Source: Streptomyces rubellomurinus (lineage in GTDB: Bacteria; Actinomycetota; Actinomycetes; Streptomycetales; Streptomycetaceae). Taken from it: a DNA stretch of 64,000 nucleotides. The stretch covers positions 1 through 64,000 of the forward strand of contig NZ_JZKH01000009.1 of assembly GCF_000961885.1 (NCBI RefSeq), in the 5' to 3' direction. The translations under genes were made by a program, and so were the position numbers. Under the pieces are notes generated by a model. It saw only the letters and a program-made list of their open reading frames with translations, did not search any database and had not been told where the DNA came from. Shown here piece after piece: positions 34,460 through 43,560 of the stretch (its first letter is position 1; the number at the start of each line of letters is the position of its first letter).

Positions 34460-35011
34460 CTAGCGGGACGGCGGGCAGAGCGTGGTGCGCAGCGCGTCGT
34501 TGATCTTCGCGGCGGTCTCCGGTCCGAAGCCCTGCGGGTGCTCGGGGGAGGTGAAGCGCTGGTTCGCCAGGTCGACCAACTTCGCGGTGTCCTTGGGGAA
34601 CTGGTACATCGACTGGCACTGGTTGCGTGCCCGGTCCACGGCCTGGTCGGGCTTGCCGCCGACGATCCCCGGGTCGATCGCGTTCAGCGCGGCGACCAGC
34701 TTCGCGGTCCGGTCGGCGTCCGGCTTGCCGGGCAGGCCGGCGTCGGCCGGGGCCGCGGGCTTGGCGGGCGCGGAGGCCCCCGGGGTGGCGCCGTCCGCCG
34801 GGGCGGGGGCGGACGGGGCGGGGTCCGTCGAACCGGCCGTGGGGGCGGCGGCGCCGGAGGCCGGGCCGCCGGAAGCGGCGGTCGTGGCGGCGGGGGTGGG
34901 GGAGCCCGCCGCGGCCGTGGCGGAGCCGGAGCCCGAGCCGGAGCTGGAGCAGGCGGCGAGGCTCACCGCGGCGAATGCCGTGAGGGTGGCGGCGAGGAGT
35001 CGAGTGCGCAT
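34460..35011 (-). CDS. Secreted lipoprotein of unknown function
   Basis: A 183-residue lipoprotein precursor: basic start MRTRLLAATLTAFAAVSL, lipobox LAAC with the acylated Cys at 21, then SSSGSGSGS and a long Pro/Ala/Gly/Ser linker to about residue 95. The C-terminal domain (about 100-183) has KLVAALNAIDPGIVGGKPDQAVDRARNQC and KLVDLANQRFTSPEHPQGFGPETAAKINDALRTTLCPP with two cysteines. The helical repeats of this domain resemble small exported domains common in Streptomyces. It is downstream of the osmoprotectant operon in the same direction but 218 bases away. Confidence 0.85.
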   Translation of the reverse strand: MRTRLLAATLTAFAAVSLAACSSSGSGSGSATAAAGSPTPAATTAASGGPASGAAAPTAGSTDPAPSAPAPADGATPGASAPAKPAAPADAGLPGKPDADRTAKLVAALNAIDPGIVGGKPDQAVDRARNQCQSMYQFPKDTAKLVDLANQRFTSPEHPQGFGPETAAKINDALRTTLCPPSR

Positions 35012-35229
35012 GGCGCCACCCTGTCATGTTCGCGGCGCCGAAGGGAAGGTCCCCGGGGCGGCAGCAGGAGGAGCAGCAGGGGTGGCACCAGTGCGGCAGC
35101 GACAGGCCGGCGGCAGGGCGACGCGGCAAGGTGCGGAAAGGGAGAGGCCGAAAGGGGCGGGGGCCGGGAGGGGCGGGGGCGGGCCGCCGCCCGTCCCCGC
35201 CCCCCTCCCGGCCCGGAGTGCGGTCGGGG

Positions 35230-36201
35230 TCAGCCGAGGCCGTTGGACTTCAGCCAGTCCTTGGCCACCGTCGACGGGTCCTCCTTGTCCACCGCCACCC
35301 GCTTCATCAACGCCGTCAGCCCCGCCGTGTCCAGCTTGGCCGACACCGCGTTGAGCGCGGCCGTCGCGGTGGCGTCCAGCCCCGCCTTGTTGACCAGCGG
35401 CGTGACGTTCTGCGCGCCGAAGACGTTCTTCGGGTCGGCCAGCGGAACCAGCTTGAACTGGACGATCTTCGGGTCGGTGGTGAACACGTTGCCGACCTGC
35501 ACGCCGCCGTCCTTCAGCGCGTTCGCCGTCGTGTCGCCGGTCGGCTTCCACTCCTTGAACGTCAGCCCGTAGACGTCCTTGAACTGCTGCTCGCGGCGGG
35601 ACTTGAACTCCGGCGGCCCGCCGATGGTGAACTCGCCCGCCTTGGCCGTCAGGTCGGCGATGCTCTTCAGCCCGTACTTGTCGGCGGTCTCCTGGGTGAC
35701 GCTGAGCGAGTCCTTGTCCTCGGCGGGCGAGGAGTCCAGCACCGCCAGCGAGGCGGGCAGCGCCTTGGCCAGCGCCGCGTTCACGTCCTGCGTGGTGACG
35801 GCCGTCGCCTTGGCGTCCAGGTAAGCGAGCAGCGCGCCGTTGTACTCGGGCAGCACGGTCAGGTTGCCGCTCTGCAGCTGCCCGTACAGCACCTCGCGGC
35901 TGCCGATGTTGAACTTCTCCTCGACCTTGACGCCCTTGGCCTTGAGCGCCTGCGAGTAGATCGAGCCGAGCAGGACGTTCTCGGGGAAGTTCGCCGAGCC
36001 GACGACCACCGTCGAGCCCGAGCCGCCGGAGCCCCCAGAGCCCGCCGCTGTGCCGCTCGCGGACGCTCCGCCGGCGGCCGGGGCGCTCGAACTGCCGCCG
36101 AGCGGGTCGCCGCCGGAGGAGCCGCAGGCGGTGGCGCCGAGGGCGAGCGCGGCGAGCGTGCCCAGGACGGCGGCGCGACGGGTTCTGTTGATCGTCGACA
36201 T
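35230..36201 (-). CDS. Osmoprotectant ABC transporter substrate-binding lipoprotein
   Basis: A 323-residue periplasmic-type binding protein anchored as a lipoprotein (signal RRAAVLGTLAALALGATAC, lipobox ATAC), followed by a Gly/Ser linker. The mature domain has VVVGSANFPENVLLGSIYSQALKAKGVKVEEKFNIGSREVLYGQL, QSGNLTVLPEYNGALLAYLD and DKYGLKSIADLTAKAGEF, typical of glycine betaine/choline/carnitine binding proteins (OpuCC/OsmF type). It is the last gene of the leftward ATPase-permease-permease-binding protein operon. The 92-base gap before it contains a purine-rich tract. Ligand choice is not certain. Confidence 0.92.
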   Translation of the reverse strand: MSTINRTRRAAVLGTLAALALGATACGSSGGDPLGGSSSAPAAGGASASGTAAGSGGSGGSGSTVVVGSANFPENVLLGSIYSQALKAKGVKVEEKFNIGSREVLYGQLQSGNLTVLPEYNGALLAYLDAKATAVTTQDVNAALAKALPASLAVLDSSPAEDKDSLSVTQETADKYGLKSIADLTAKAGEFTIGGPPEFKSRREQQFKDVYGLTFKEWKPTGDTTANALKDGGVQVGNVFTTDPKIVQFKLVPLADPKNVFGAQNVTPLVNKAGLDATATAALNAVSAKLDTAGLTALMKRVAVDKEDPSTVAKDWLKSNGLG

Positions 36202-36219
36202 GGTGACAGATGTCCTTCC

Positions 36220-36289
36220 GGAGAGGAGAGGAGAGCAGGAGAAGAGAGGAGAGGAGGGCAGGAGAAGCGAAAGGCAGGAGGAGCGAAGG
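36220..36289. repeat. Purine-rich tract inside the osmoprotectant operon
   Basis: About 70 bases that are nearly all A/G on the + strand with isolated C, built of GAGAGGAGAG, GGAGAAG and GGCAGGAG repeats. In the transcript (minus strand) this is a C/U-rich stretch between the last permease gene and the binding-protein gene. Possible roles are mRNA processing or differential expression; a triplex-forming tract is also possible. Confidence 0.7.
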
Positions 36290-36292
36290 CGT

Positions 36293-36970
36293 TCAGCGGC
36301 CCCGGCGGCCGGGTCGCGCCCCGGGCGGGAGCGCGTACCGGGAGAGCAGGGAGAACAGCAACTGGGCGCCCACCGCGAGCAGCACCACCAGCAGCGCGCC
36401 GCCCGCCGTCACCGCGTACCGGCGTGTCGCCAGCCCGTCGATGACGTAGCGGCCGAGCCCGCCCAGCCCGACGTAGGCGGCCACTGTGGCCGTCGCGATC
36501 ACCTGGACGGTCGCGGTGCGGAACCCGGCCAGCAGCGTCGGGGCGGCGGACGGCAGGCACACCTGCCACAGCACCTGCGGGTGGGTCAGCCCGACACCGC
36601 GCGCCGCGTCCCGCACGTCCGGGTCGGTGCCGCGCACCCCCTCGACGGCGGCCACCAGCAGCGGCGGCGCGGCCAGTGCCACCAGCGGCACCAGCGCGGC
36701 GGTGTCGTTCACCCCGGCGAGCAGCACCGTCAGCGTCACCAGCCCGAGGGTCGGCAGCGCGCGGGCGGCGCCCGCGAACGCCGTCACTGCCGTGACGCCG
36801 CGCCCGGTGTAGCCGATCAGCAGCCCGAGCGGGACGGCCAGCACCGTCGCGTACAGCAGGGCCTCGCCCGAGAACAGCAGGTGCTCCCAGACCCGGTGCG
36901 CGATCGAGTTCGGGCCGCTGTGCTGCTCCGGGTCGGAGAAGAAGTCGGACAGCCAGGTCAGCCAGTTCAC
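36293..36970 (-). CDS. Osmoprotectant ABC transporter permease (second)
   Basis: A 225-residue inner-membrane permease with about five or six helices. The family features include AARALPTLGLVTLTVLLAGVNDTAALVPLVALAAPPLLVAAVEGVRGTD, PDVRDAARGVGLTHPQVLWQVCLPSAAPTLLAGFRTATVQVIATATV (the EAA-type loop that contacts the ATPase) and LGGLGRYVIDGL. GTG 36970 overlaps the previous TGA (GTGA). The C-terminus is basic (RPGRRGR). Works with the permease just upstream as a heterodimer. Confidence 0.9.
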   Translation of the reverse strand: MNWLTWLSDFFSDPEQHSGPNSIAHRVWEHLLFSGEALLYATVLAVPLGLLIGYTGRGVTAVTAFAGAARALPTLGLVTLTVLLAGVNDTAALVPLVALAAPPLLVAAVEGVRGTDPDVRDAARGVGLTHPQVLWQVCLPSAAPTLLAGFRTATVQVIATATVAAYVGLGGLGRYVIDGLATRRYAVTAGGALLVVLLAVGAQLLFSLLSRYALPPGARPGRRGR

Positions 36971-37624
36971 GAGCCCGCCCCCTTCTCCCGGACGGCCCAC
37001 GGCGCGAGCAGCCGCCGGGCGCCCACCAGCACCAGGTCGACGACCAGGGCCAGGGCGGCGATCAGCACGATGCCCGCCACGATCGGGGTCGGGAAGGTGC
37101 GCTGGAAGCCGTCGATGAACAGGTAGCCCAGGCCGCCGCGCCCGATCAGCGCGCCGACGCTGGCCAGCGAGATGCTGGCCACCGCCGCCACCCGCAGGCC
37201 GGCGACCAGGTACGGCACGGCGGCCGGCAGCTCGACCGCGGCCAGCCGGCGCCACGGCCCGTACCCCATGGCGGTCGCGGCCTGCCGGACGGCCTCCGGG
37301 ACGGCACGCAGGCCGTCCACGGTGGTCGGCAGCAGGACGGCGAGCGCGTAGAAGGTGAGCGGGACCATCACGCTGGCCTCGGTGGCGAGCCCGGTGTACG
37401 GGATCAGCACCACGAAGACGGCCAGCGACGGCACCGCGTAGACGACGTTCAGGACGGCGGACAGCGGCTGGTAGAGCCGGGGGAAGCGGCTGCAGGCCAG
37501 GCCGAGCGGGAGCGCGATCAGCAGGCCGATCAGCACGGGGGGCAGGGCGAGCAGGGCGTGGTCGGCGAGCAGGTGGCCGAGGTAGCCGAGGTGGTCGCCG
37601 ATCCAGTACCAGCGGACGATCGGT

Positions 37625-37644
<20 letters not shown>
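36967..37644 (-). CDS. Osmoprotectant ABC transporter permease (first)
   Basis: A 225-residue permease, with PRLYQPLSAVLNVVYAVPSLAVFVVLIPYTGL, AVPEAVRQAATAMGYGPWRRLAAVELPAAVPYLVAGLRVAAVASISLASVGALIGRGGLGYLF as the coupling loop and neighbours. GTG 37644 is used, giving a 20-base overlap with the ATPase gene; GTG 37635 is an alternative. The stop overlaps the next gene. Pairs with the permease at 36293 for import of glycine betaine-like solutes. Confidence 0.9.
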
Positions 37645-38821
<1,177 letters not shown>

Positions 38822-39339
38822 AGGGTGTTTCCTCGTCAGGGCGCCCCGGGGAGGCGGCGCCTGGTCGGTCGTTCGGTCGGCGGCGGCTTGTCGACGGGCG
38901 GTGGGCGACGGGCGGTGGTGGCCTTGGCGGGCCGCCGTCGTCGCGCTGGCGCTCGTCGGATCAGCTGCCTGGGCGTTCTTCCGCCCGCGTGGCTGCCCAG
39001 CTTCGGACCGGCGGAAACTCCGATCAGACTATGACCTGCGTCATCTTCTGTCGCTCGGTCACCATCCGGAAGGCGGCGGGCTGCCGCCGCCCGTCCGGTG
39101 TTCGAGCAGGTCACCGGCACCGGCCGGGTCGCCGGCTTGGCCGGGGTCGCGGGGCTGCCGGGCCTGCCGGGCGCTCCCGAGCCTGCCGGGTGGTGCCGAG
39201 CCTGTCGGTGCCACCGGGGCTGGCGGCGACCTCCGGTGCTGTCAGTGCTAGCCTACTTTGCCGGTGATAGCCGATCTGTTCACGCTACAGGCTGGGCCGG
39301 ATGCAGCCCAGCCTGTCGGAGATTCCACTCCTGTCGGCG
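38822..39339. other. 518-base gap upstream of the osmoprotectant operon
   Basis: No gene supported. It must hold the operon promoter; CAGACTATGACCTGCG near 39026 and TAGCCTACTTTGCC near 39249 are the least GC-rich spots. Bases 39110-39235 are a 9-base-periodic GCCGGG/CTGCCGGGC tract that would read as collagen-like Gly-X-Y in one frame but has no start or ribosome site. Confidence 0.45.
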
Positions 39340-39759
39340 CTAGGACTCCTGCCGAGGCTCGTCCGCCGAGCCCCGGCCGCCCTGACGCGTCGGCAGGCCG
39401 GCGGCCGCCCAGCCGACGAACCCGCCGTCCAGGTCCGTCGCCCGGTGCAGGCCCAGCTCGCGCAGCGAGGCGGCGGCAAGACTGGAGGCGTAGCCCTCCG
39501 AGCACACCACGATCACCTCCACGTCGTAGCCCCGCGCCTCCGGGATGCGGTGGGAACCGGTCGGATCCAGCCGCCACTCCAGGACGTTGCGCTCGATGAT
39601 CAGCGCTCCCGGGATCTCCCCCTCCGCCGCACGCTGCGCCGCCGGACGGATGTCCACCAGCAGCGCGCCGTCCAGCCGGGCCTGGTAGGCCTCCCGGGCG
39701 CGCGGACGGTGGACGCCCTCGCGGGCGCGCTCCACCAGGTCGTCGATCGTCGTCACCAC
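39340..39759 (-). CDS. Rhodanese-like sulfurtransferase
   Basis: A 139-residue single-domain rhodanese. The active-site loop is VIVVCSEGYASSLAAASL with Cys86 as the persulfide carrier; LLVDIRP and DLDGGFVGWAAAGLPT are the usual flanking motifs. GTG 39759 has AGGAAGGA eight bases upstream; GTG 39756, which overlaps the cysteine dioxygenase TGA (GTGA), is an alternative. Coupled to cysteine dioxygenase, so it probably handles sulfane sulfur released during cysteine breakdown in the cytoplasm. Confidence 0.92.
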   Translation of the reverse strand: MVTTIDDLVERAREGVHRPRAREAYQARLDGALLVDIRPAAQRAAEGEIPGALIIERNVLEWRLDPTGSHRIPEARGYDVEVIVVCSEGYASSLAAASLRELGLHRATDLDGGFVGWAAAGLPTRQGGRGSADEPRQES

Positions 39760-40340
39760 TGTTCCGGTCCTTCCTCGGAGGTGCGAACGAGCCCACCGGC
39801 CCGCAGGTCGTAGTGCGCCATGGAGCTGAGCGGCGGCGAGTAGGCGTGCAGGGTGACGGCCGGGCCGACAGCGGTGTTGCGCACGTCGTGCACGTACTCG
39901 GGCCCGAAGGCGCGGGCGGTGCCGGCCGGGATCCGGCGGATCAGCAGCCCCTGGTCGGGCCCGCCCAGGGACAGCTCCTCCAGCTCGCCGAGCGCGACGG
40001 CGAAAGCGCCGCGCGAGCCGCCGTGGTCGTGGAAGCCGGTCGACTGGCCGGGCAGCCAGCTGATCAGCCACACCTCGTGGTCGTCGTCGGCCGCCAGACG
40101 CCGGTACCAGCGCTCCTCGGTGGAGAGCCGGACGTGGTGGATCCACTGCTCGGGGCGCTCGGCCAGCTCGCGGACGACCGTCCGCAGGGCGCTCGGGCTG
40201 AGCGGCGTACGGGCGCCGGCCGTGGCGTCGGCGGGATCGGCGAGGTGGGAGAGGTCGGCGAGGTGGGAGGGGTCGGCGGGTCCAGCGGATTCGGCGGGTA
40301 CGGCGGCCGGTGCGGCCGGTGCTGTGCTGCTCGGGCTCAT
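39753..40340 (-). CDS. Cysteine dioxygenase
   Basis: A 195-residue cupin enzyme oxidising cysteine to cysteine sulfinate with non-haem iron. Iron-ligand histidines are His104 and His106 (GFHDHGGSRGAF) and His151 (YVHDVRN). The N-terminal 45 residues are low complexity and contain a short duplication (SHLADLSHLAD). ATG 40340. About 200 bases upstream lies a short leader peptide rich in features of actinobacterial cysteine-responsive leaders, implying control by cysteine or charged tRNA-Cys. The gene overlaps the rhodanese gene. Confidence 0.93.
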   Translation of the reverse strand: MSPSSTAPAAPAAVPAESAGPADPSHLADLSHLADPADATAGARTPLSPSALRTVVRELAERPEQWIHHVRLSTEERWYRRLAADDDHEVWLISWLPGQSTGFHDHGGSRGAFAVALGELEELSLGGPDQGLLIRRIPAGTARAFGPEYVHDVRNTAVGPAVTLHAYSPPLSSMAHYDLRAGGLVRTSEEGPEQW

Positions 40341-40542
40341 CGGGGCGTCCTCGGGTGCGGCGGGAACGTCGGCAGGGTGCGCCCGGACCGGCCTGCGGCG
40401 GTACGCCCGGGCACCCGGAGGTACGACGGGGTACGGCGGGGCGCGCAGGACGCGGAAGGGCGACGGGTCAAAACTGCGGGAGCGGGTGCGCGGCGCGGGC
40501 CCTGGCAGGCGTCACAGGGCGGGACCGGCGGGAAGGGCTAGG

Positions 40543-40620
40543 TCAACAGGCACAGATGGAACTCGCCTGGCGTCGCAGATCGACGTGCAGGCGGCAGACC
40601 AGAGTGGTGCTGGTGTCCAT
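40543..40620 (-). CDS. 25-residue Cys-containing leader peptide upstream of cysteine dioxygenase
   Basis: A tiny gene: ATG 40620, stop TGA 40545-40543, with AAAGGA about eight bases upstream. The peptide has three cysteines (positions 9, 23 and 25), the central motif LHVDLRR (residues 11-17) and a SSICAC end. The HVDL-R...S..C pattern is the hallmark of small leader peptides found before sulfur and cysteine genes in actinomycetes, where ribosome stalling at Cys codons is thought to control the downstream genes. The leader stop is 203 bases before the cysteine dioxygenase ATG. Read directly; the regulatory role is inferred from the family. Confidence 0.8.
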   Translation of the reverse strand: MDTSTTLVCRLHVDLRRQASSICAC

Positions 40621-40686
40621 GCGTCGGATCCTTTCCGAGCGGAGCGGACGAAGTCAAGCCGGACCGGCCGCAGTCGGCCCGCGCGT

Positions 40687-40726
40687 GTCCTCCCGGGTCC
40701 TTCCGGGTCCTCCCGGGTCCTCCTGC
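40687..40726. repeat. 10-bp tandem repeat upstream of the leader peptide
   Basis: Four near-identical copies of GTCCTCCCGG. On the minus strand each reads CCGGGAGGAC, containing a ribosome-binding-like GGAGG, some 65-105 bases before the leader ATG. Probably within or near the untranslated leader. Confidence 0.7.
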
Positions 40727-40856
40727 GCCCGGCCGGGCCCCGCCGTCCCGTATGAGTAAGGAGCCCACTCCCGGGGTAGATGACCGTTTCATCCCACCCA
40801 CGCCTACCCGCGTGTCCGCGCCACAAGATCGCCCCGGACACGTTGCCGTCAACGTA

Positions 40857-40914
40857 TTGTCAGGCCACCGAGGCCCGGCCTACCGTCTACAGATCGCTTT
40901 CTACGCACGTAGAC
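40857..40914 (+). promoter_or_regulatory. Probable promoter and dyad of the pyrimidine operon
   Basis: TTGTCA (40857-40862) and TACCGT (40881-40886) are separated by 18 bases, a good housekeeping promoter. Immediately downstream GTCTAC (40885-40890) and GTAGAC (40909-40914) form a spaced dyad that could be an operator at the transcription start. The first gene begins at 41017. Confidence 0.55.
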
Positions 40915-41016
40915 ACCTGCGGTTCCCCCCGGGGACCCGCAGGCGAGACCCGCCCCGTCAACCCTCAGACCGCTGGCCCGACCGCACCGCCGGGCCACGG
41001 AGTTGCGGAGGTACCC

Positions 41017-41859
41017 ATGTCGCAGATCGTCCGTGCCGCGCTCGTCCAGACCCGCTGGACCGGTGACCAGGAGAGCATGATCGCCCTCCACGAGCGGTAC
41101 GCCCGTGAGGCCGCCGCCCAGGGCGCGCAGATCATCGGCTTCCAGGAGGTCTTCAATGCCCCGTACTTCTGTCAGGTCCAGGAGCCCGAGCACTACCGCT
41201 GGGCCGAGGCCGTCCCGGACGGCCCGACCGTGCGCCGGATGCGCGAACTCGCCCGCGAGCTGGGACTGGTGATGGTCCTCCCGGTCTACGAGGAGGAGCA
41301 GACCGGCGTCTACTACAACACCGCGGCCGTGATCGACGCGGACGGCAGCTACCTCGGCAAGTACCGCAAGCACCACATCCCGCAGGTCAAGGGCTTCTGG
41401 GAGAAGTACTACTTCAAGCCCGGCAACCTCGGCTGGCCCGTCTTCGACACCGCGGTCGGCAAGGTCGGCGTCTACATCTGCTACGACCGCCACTTCCCCG
41501 AGGGCTGGCGCGCCCTCGGCCTGGCCGGCGCGCAGATCGTCTACAACCCCTCCGCCACCAGCCGCGGCCTGTCCGCCTACCTCTGGCAGCTCGAACAGCC
41601 CGCCGCCGCCGTCGCCAACGAGTACTACGTCGCCGCGATCAACCGCGTCGGCACCGAGGAGTACGGCGACAACGACTTCTACGGCACCTCCTACTTCGTC
41701 GACCCGCGCGGCCAGTTCGTCGGCGACGTCGCCTCCGACAAGGAGGAGGAACTCGTCGTCCGCGACCTCGACCTCGACCTGATCGAACAGGTCCGCCAGC
41801 AGTGGGCGTTCTACCGGGACCGCCGGCCCGACGCCTACGGACCGCTCGGCGAGGCCTGA
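41017..41859 (+). CDS. Beta-ureidopropionase/N-carbamoyl amidohydrolase
   Basis: A 280-residue nitrilase-superfamily enzyme with triad Glu44 (GFQEVFNAPYF), Lys118 (KYRKHHIP) and Cys155 (YICYDRHFPEG). FWEKYYFKPG and SATSRGLSAYLWQLEQPAAAVANEYY are typical of beta-ureidopropionases and N-carbamoyl-amino-acid hydrolases, which release CO2 and ammonia from N-carbamoyl-beta-alanine. GGAGGT lies four to five bases before ATG 41017. It is the first gene of the operon with dihydropyrimidinase directly downstream (11 bases), whose product it should hydrolyse. Confidence 0.92.
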   Translation: MSQIVRAALVQTRWTGDQESMIALHERYAREAAAQGAQIIGFQEVFNAPYFCQVQEPEHYRWAEAVPDGPTVRRMRELARELGLVMVLPVYEEEQTGVYYNTAAVIDADGSYLGKYRKHHIPQVKGFWEKYYFKPGNLGWPVFDTAVGKVGVYICYDRHFPEGWRALGLAGAQIVYNPSATSRGLSAYLWQLEQPAAAVANEYYVAAINRVGTEEYGDNDFYGTSYFVDPRGQFVGDVASDKEEELVVRDLDLDLIEQVRQQWAFYRDRRPDAYGPLGEA

Positions 41860-41870
41860 GGAGCAGCGCG

Positions 41871-43391
41871 ATGACCACCCGCGACCCGCACCTTCGCGAC
41901 CCGCACGTCCGCGACCCGCACCTTCGCGACCCGCACGTCCGCGACCCGCACCTTCGCGACCCACTCCTTCGCGACCCGCAGCGGCGCACCGTCGTCCGCG
42001 GCGGCCTCGTCATCACCGCCACCGACGAACTCCACGCCGACGTCCTGATCGAGGGCGAACGCATCGTCGCCCTCGCCGCCACCGGCAGCGCCGCCGCCGA
42101 GGCCTGGACCGCCGACACCGTCATCGACGCCACTGGCCACTACGTCATCCCGGGCGGCGTCGACGCCCACACCCACATGGAACTGCCGTTCGGCGGCACC
42201 GCCGCCTCCGACACCTTCGAGACCGGCACCCGCGCCGCCGCCTGGGGCGGCACCACCACCATCGTCGACTTCGCCGTCCAGCCGGTCGGCGGCACCCTGC
42301 GCGAGGGCCTCGACGCCTGGCACGCCAAGGCGGACGGCAACTGCGCCATCGACTACGCCTTCCACACCATCGTCTCCGACGTCAACGACAGCGTCCTGAA
42401 GGAGATGGACACCCTCGTCGACTCCGGCGAGTCCACCTCCTTCAAGCTCTTCATGGCCTACCCCGGCGTCTTCTACAGCGACGACGGCCGCATCCTGCGC
42501 GCCATGCAACGCGGCGCCGCCAACGGCGCCCTGACCATGATGCACGCCGAGAACGGCATCGCCATCGACGTCCTGGTCGAGCAGGCCCTCGCCGCCGGAC
42601 GCACCGCCCCCCGCTACCACGGCGAGGTGCGGCGGGAGTTGCTGGAGGCCGAGGCTACCCACCGGGCGATCCGGCTCGCCCAGGTCGCCGGCAGCCCGCT
42701 CTACGTCGTGCACGTCTCCGCCGCGTCCGCCCTCGCCGAAATCGCCGAGGCCCGCGACGCCGGCCTCAACGTCTTCGGCGAGACCTGCCCGCAGTACCTC
42801 TTCCTCTCCACCGACAACCTCGCCGAAGAGGGCGCGGACGGCTTCGAAGGCGCCAAGTACGTGTGCAGCACGCCACTTCGGCCCCGCGAACACCAGGACG
42901 CGCTCTGGCGCGGGCTGCGCACCAACGACCTCCAGGTGGTCTCCACCGACCACTGCCCTTTCTGCTTCACCGGGCAGAAGGAACTGGGCCGCGGTGACTT
43001 CTCGAAGATCCCCAACGGCCTTCCGGGCGTGGAGAACCGGATGGACCTGCTGCACCAGGCCGTGGTGGACGGACGGATCACCCGGCGCCGCTGGGTCGAG
43101 ATCGCCTGCACCACCCCGGCCCGGATGTTCGGCCTGCACCCGCGCAAGGGCACCATCGCGCCGGGCGCGGACGCCGACCTCGTCGTCTACGACCCGACCG
43201 CCGTCCAGACCGTCTCCGCCGCCACCCACCACATGAACGTCGACTACTCGGCCTACGAGGGGCGCCAACTCACCGGGCGCGTACGGACGGTGCTCTCCCG
43301 CGGCACCGTCGTGCTGGACGGCGGCGACTGGCGCGGCCGGGCCGGGCACGGCACCTTCCTGCGCCGGGACACCTGCCAGTACCTGGTCTGA
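41871..43391 (+). CDS. Dihydropyrimidinase (hydantoinase)
   Basis: A 506-residue cyclic amidohydrolase opening dihydrouracil, dihydrothymine or hydantoins. Metal-site residues are His100 and His102 (GVDAHTHMELP), the carboxylated Lys192 (SFKLFMAYPG), His225 (TMMHAENG), a His in LYVVHVSAAS and Asp in STDHCPF. Unusually the first 38 residues are seven tandem RDPHL/RDPHV units (see the repeat feature) before the normal domain begins at RTVVRGGLVITA. There is no start codon between the repeats and the domain, so the repeat must be translated. Follows the beta-ureidopropionase gene closely. Confidence 0.94.
   Translation: MTTRDPHLRDPHVRDPHLRDPHVRDPHLRDPLLRDPQRRTVVRGGLVITATDELHADVLIEGERIVALAATGSAAAEAWTADTVIDATGHYVIPGGVDAHTHMELPFGGTAASDTFETGTRAAAWGGTTTIVDFAVQPVGGTLREGLDAWHAKADGNCAIDYAFHTIVSDVNDSVLKEMDTLVDSGESTSFKLFMAYPGVFYSDDGRILRAMQRGAANGALTMMHAENGIAIDVLVEQALAAGRTAPRYHGEVRRELLEAEATHRAIRLAQVAGSPLYVVHVSAASALAEIAEARDAGLNVFGETCPQYLFLSTDNLAEEGADGFEGAKYVCSTPLRPREHQDALWRGLRTNDLQVVSTDHCPFCFTGQKELGRGDFSKIPNGLPGVENRMDLLHQAVVDGRITRRRWVEIACTTPARMFGLHPRKGTIAPGADADLVVYDPTAVQTVSAATHHMNVDYSAYEGRQLTGRVRTVLSRGTVVLDGGDWRGRAGHGTFLRRDTCQYLV
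41880..41984 (+). repeat. 15-bp coding tandem repeat (RDPHL/RDPHV)
   Basis: Seven 15-bp units, CGCGACCCGCACCTT alternating with CGCGACCCGCACGTC, forming a 30-bp higher-order period; the last two diverge (RDPLL, RDPQR). They encode residues 4-38 of the dihydropyrimidinase. The near identity indicates recent expansion, and the copy number may vary between strains. Confidence 0.92.
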
Positions 43392-43416
43392 CCACCCTGT
43401 CGTTCCGAAGCTCCGC

Positions 43417-43506
43417 CGTTCCGGCTGTTCGGCCTGTTCCGGCCGCTCGGCTGTACCAGCTGTACCGGCCGTTCGGCCGTACCGCTGTTCCGCAATTCCG
43501 TTCCGC
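43417..43506. repeat. 8-9-bp periodic CTGTTCCGG-type array
   Basis: A run of short units such as CTGTTCGGC, CTGTTCCGG, CCGCTCGG, CTGTACCAG, CTGTACCGG, CCGTTCGG and CCGTACCG in the 169-base gap between dihydropyrimidinase and the LLM gene. It is reminiscent of the CTGTTCG unit of the heptad elements but with another period and no opposing arm. Confidence 0.55.
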
Positions 43507-43560
43507 CGCCCGGGGCGTGGCATCCCGGGCGGCCCCCTCCTCGTTCCTGGAGCCGTACCC

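Noticed and set aside
36293..37255. Extending the second permease upstream to 320 residues
   Set aside because: The added N-terminal part is Arg/Gly-rich antisense-type sequence inside the preceding permease gene; GTG 36970 with GTGA overlap is the natural start.
39098..39343. Collagen-like Gly-X-Y small protein
   Set aside because: The Gly-Leu-Pro pattern comes from a GCCGGG-rich repeat tract; no ribosome site, and the rest of the frame is not protein-like.
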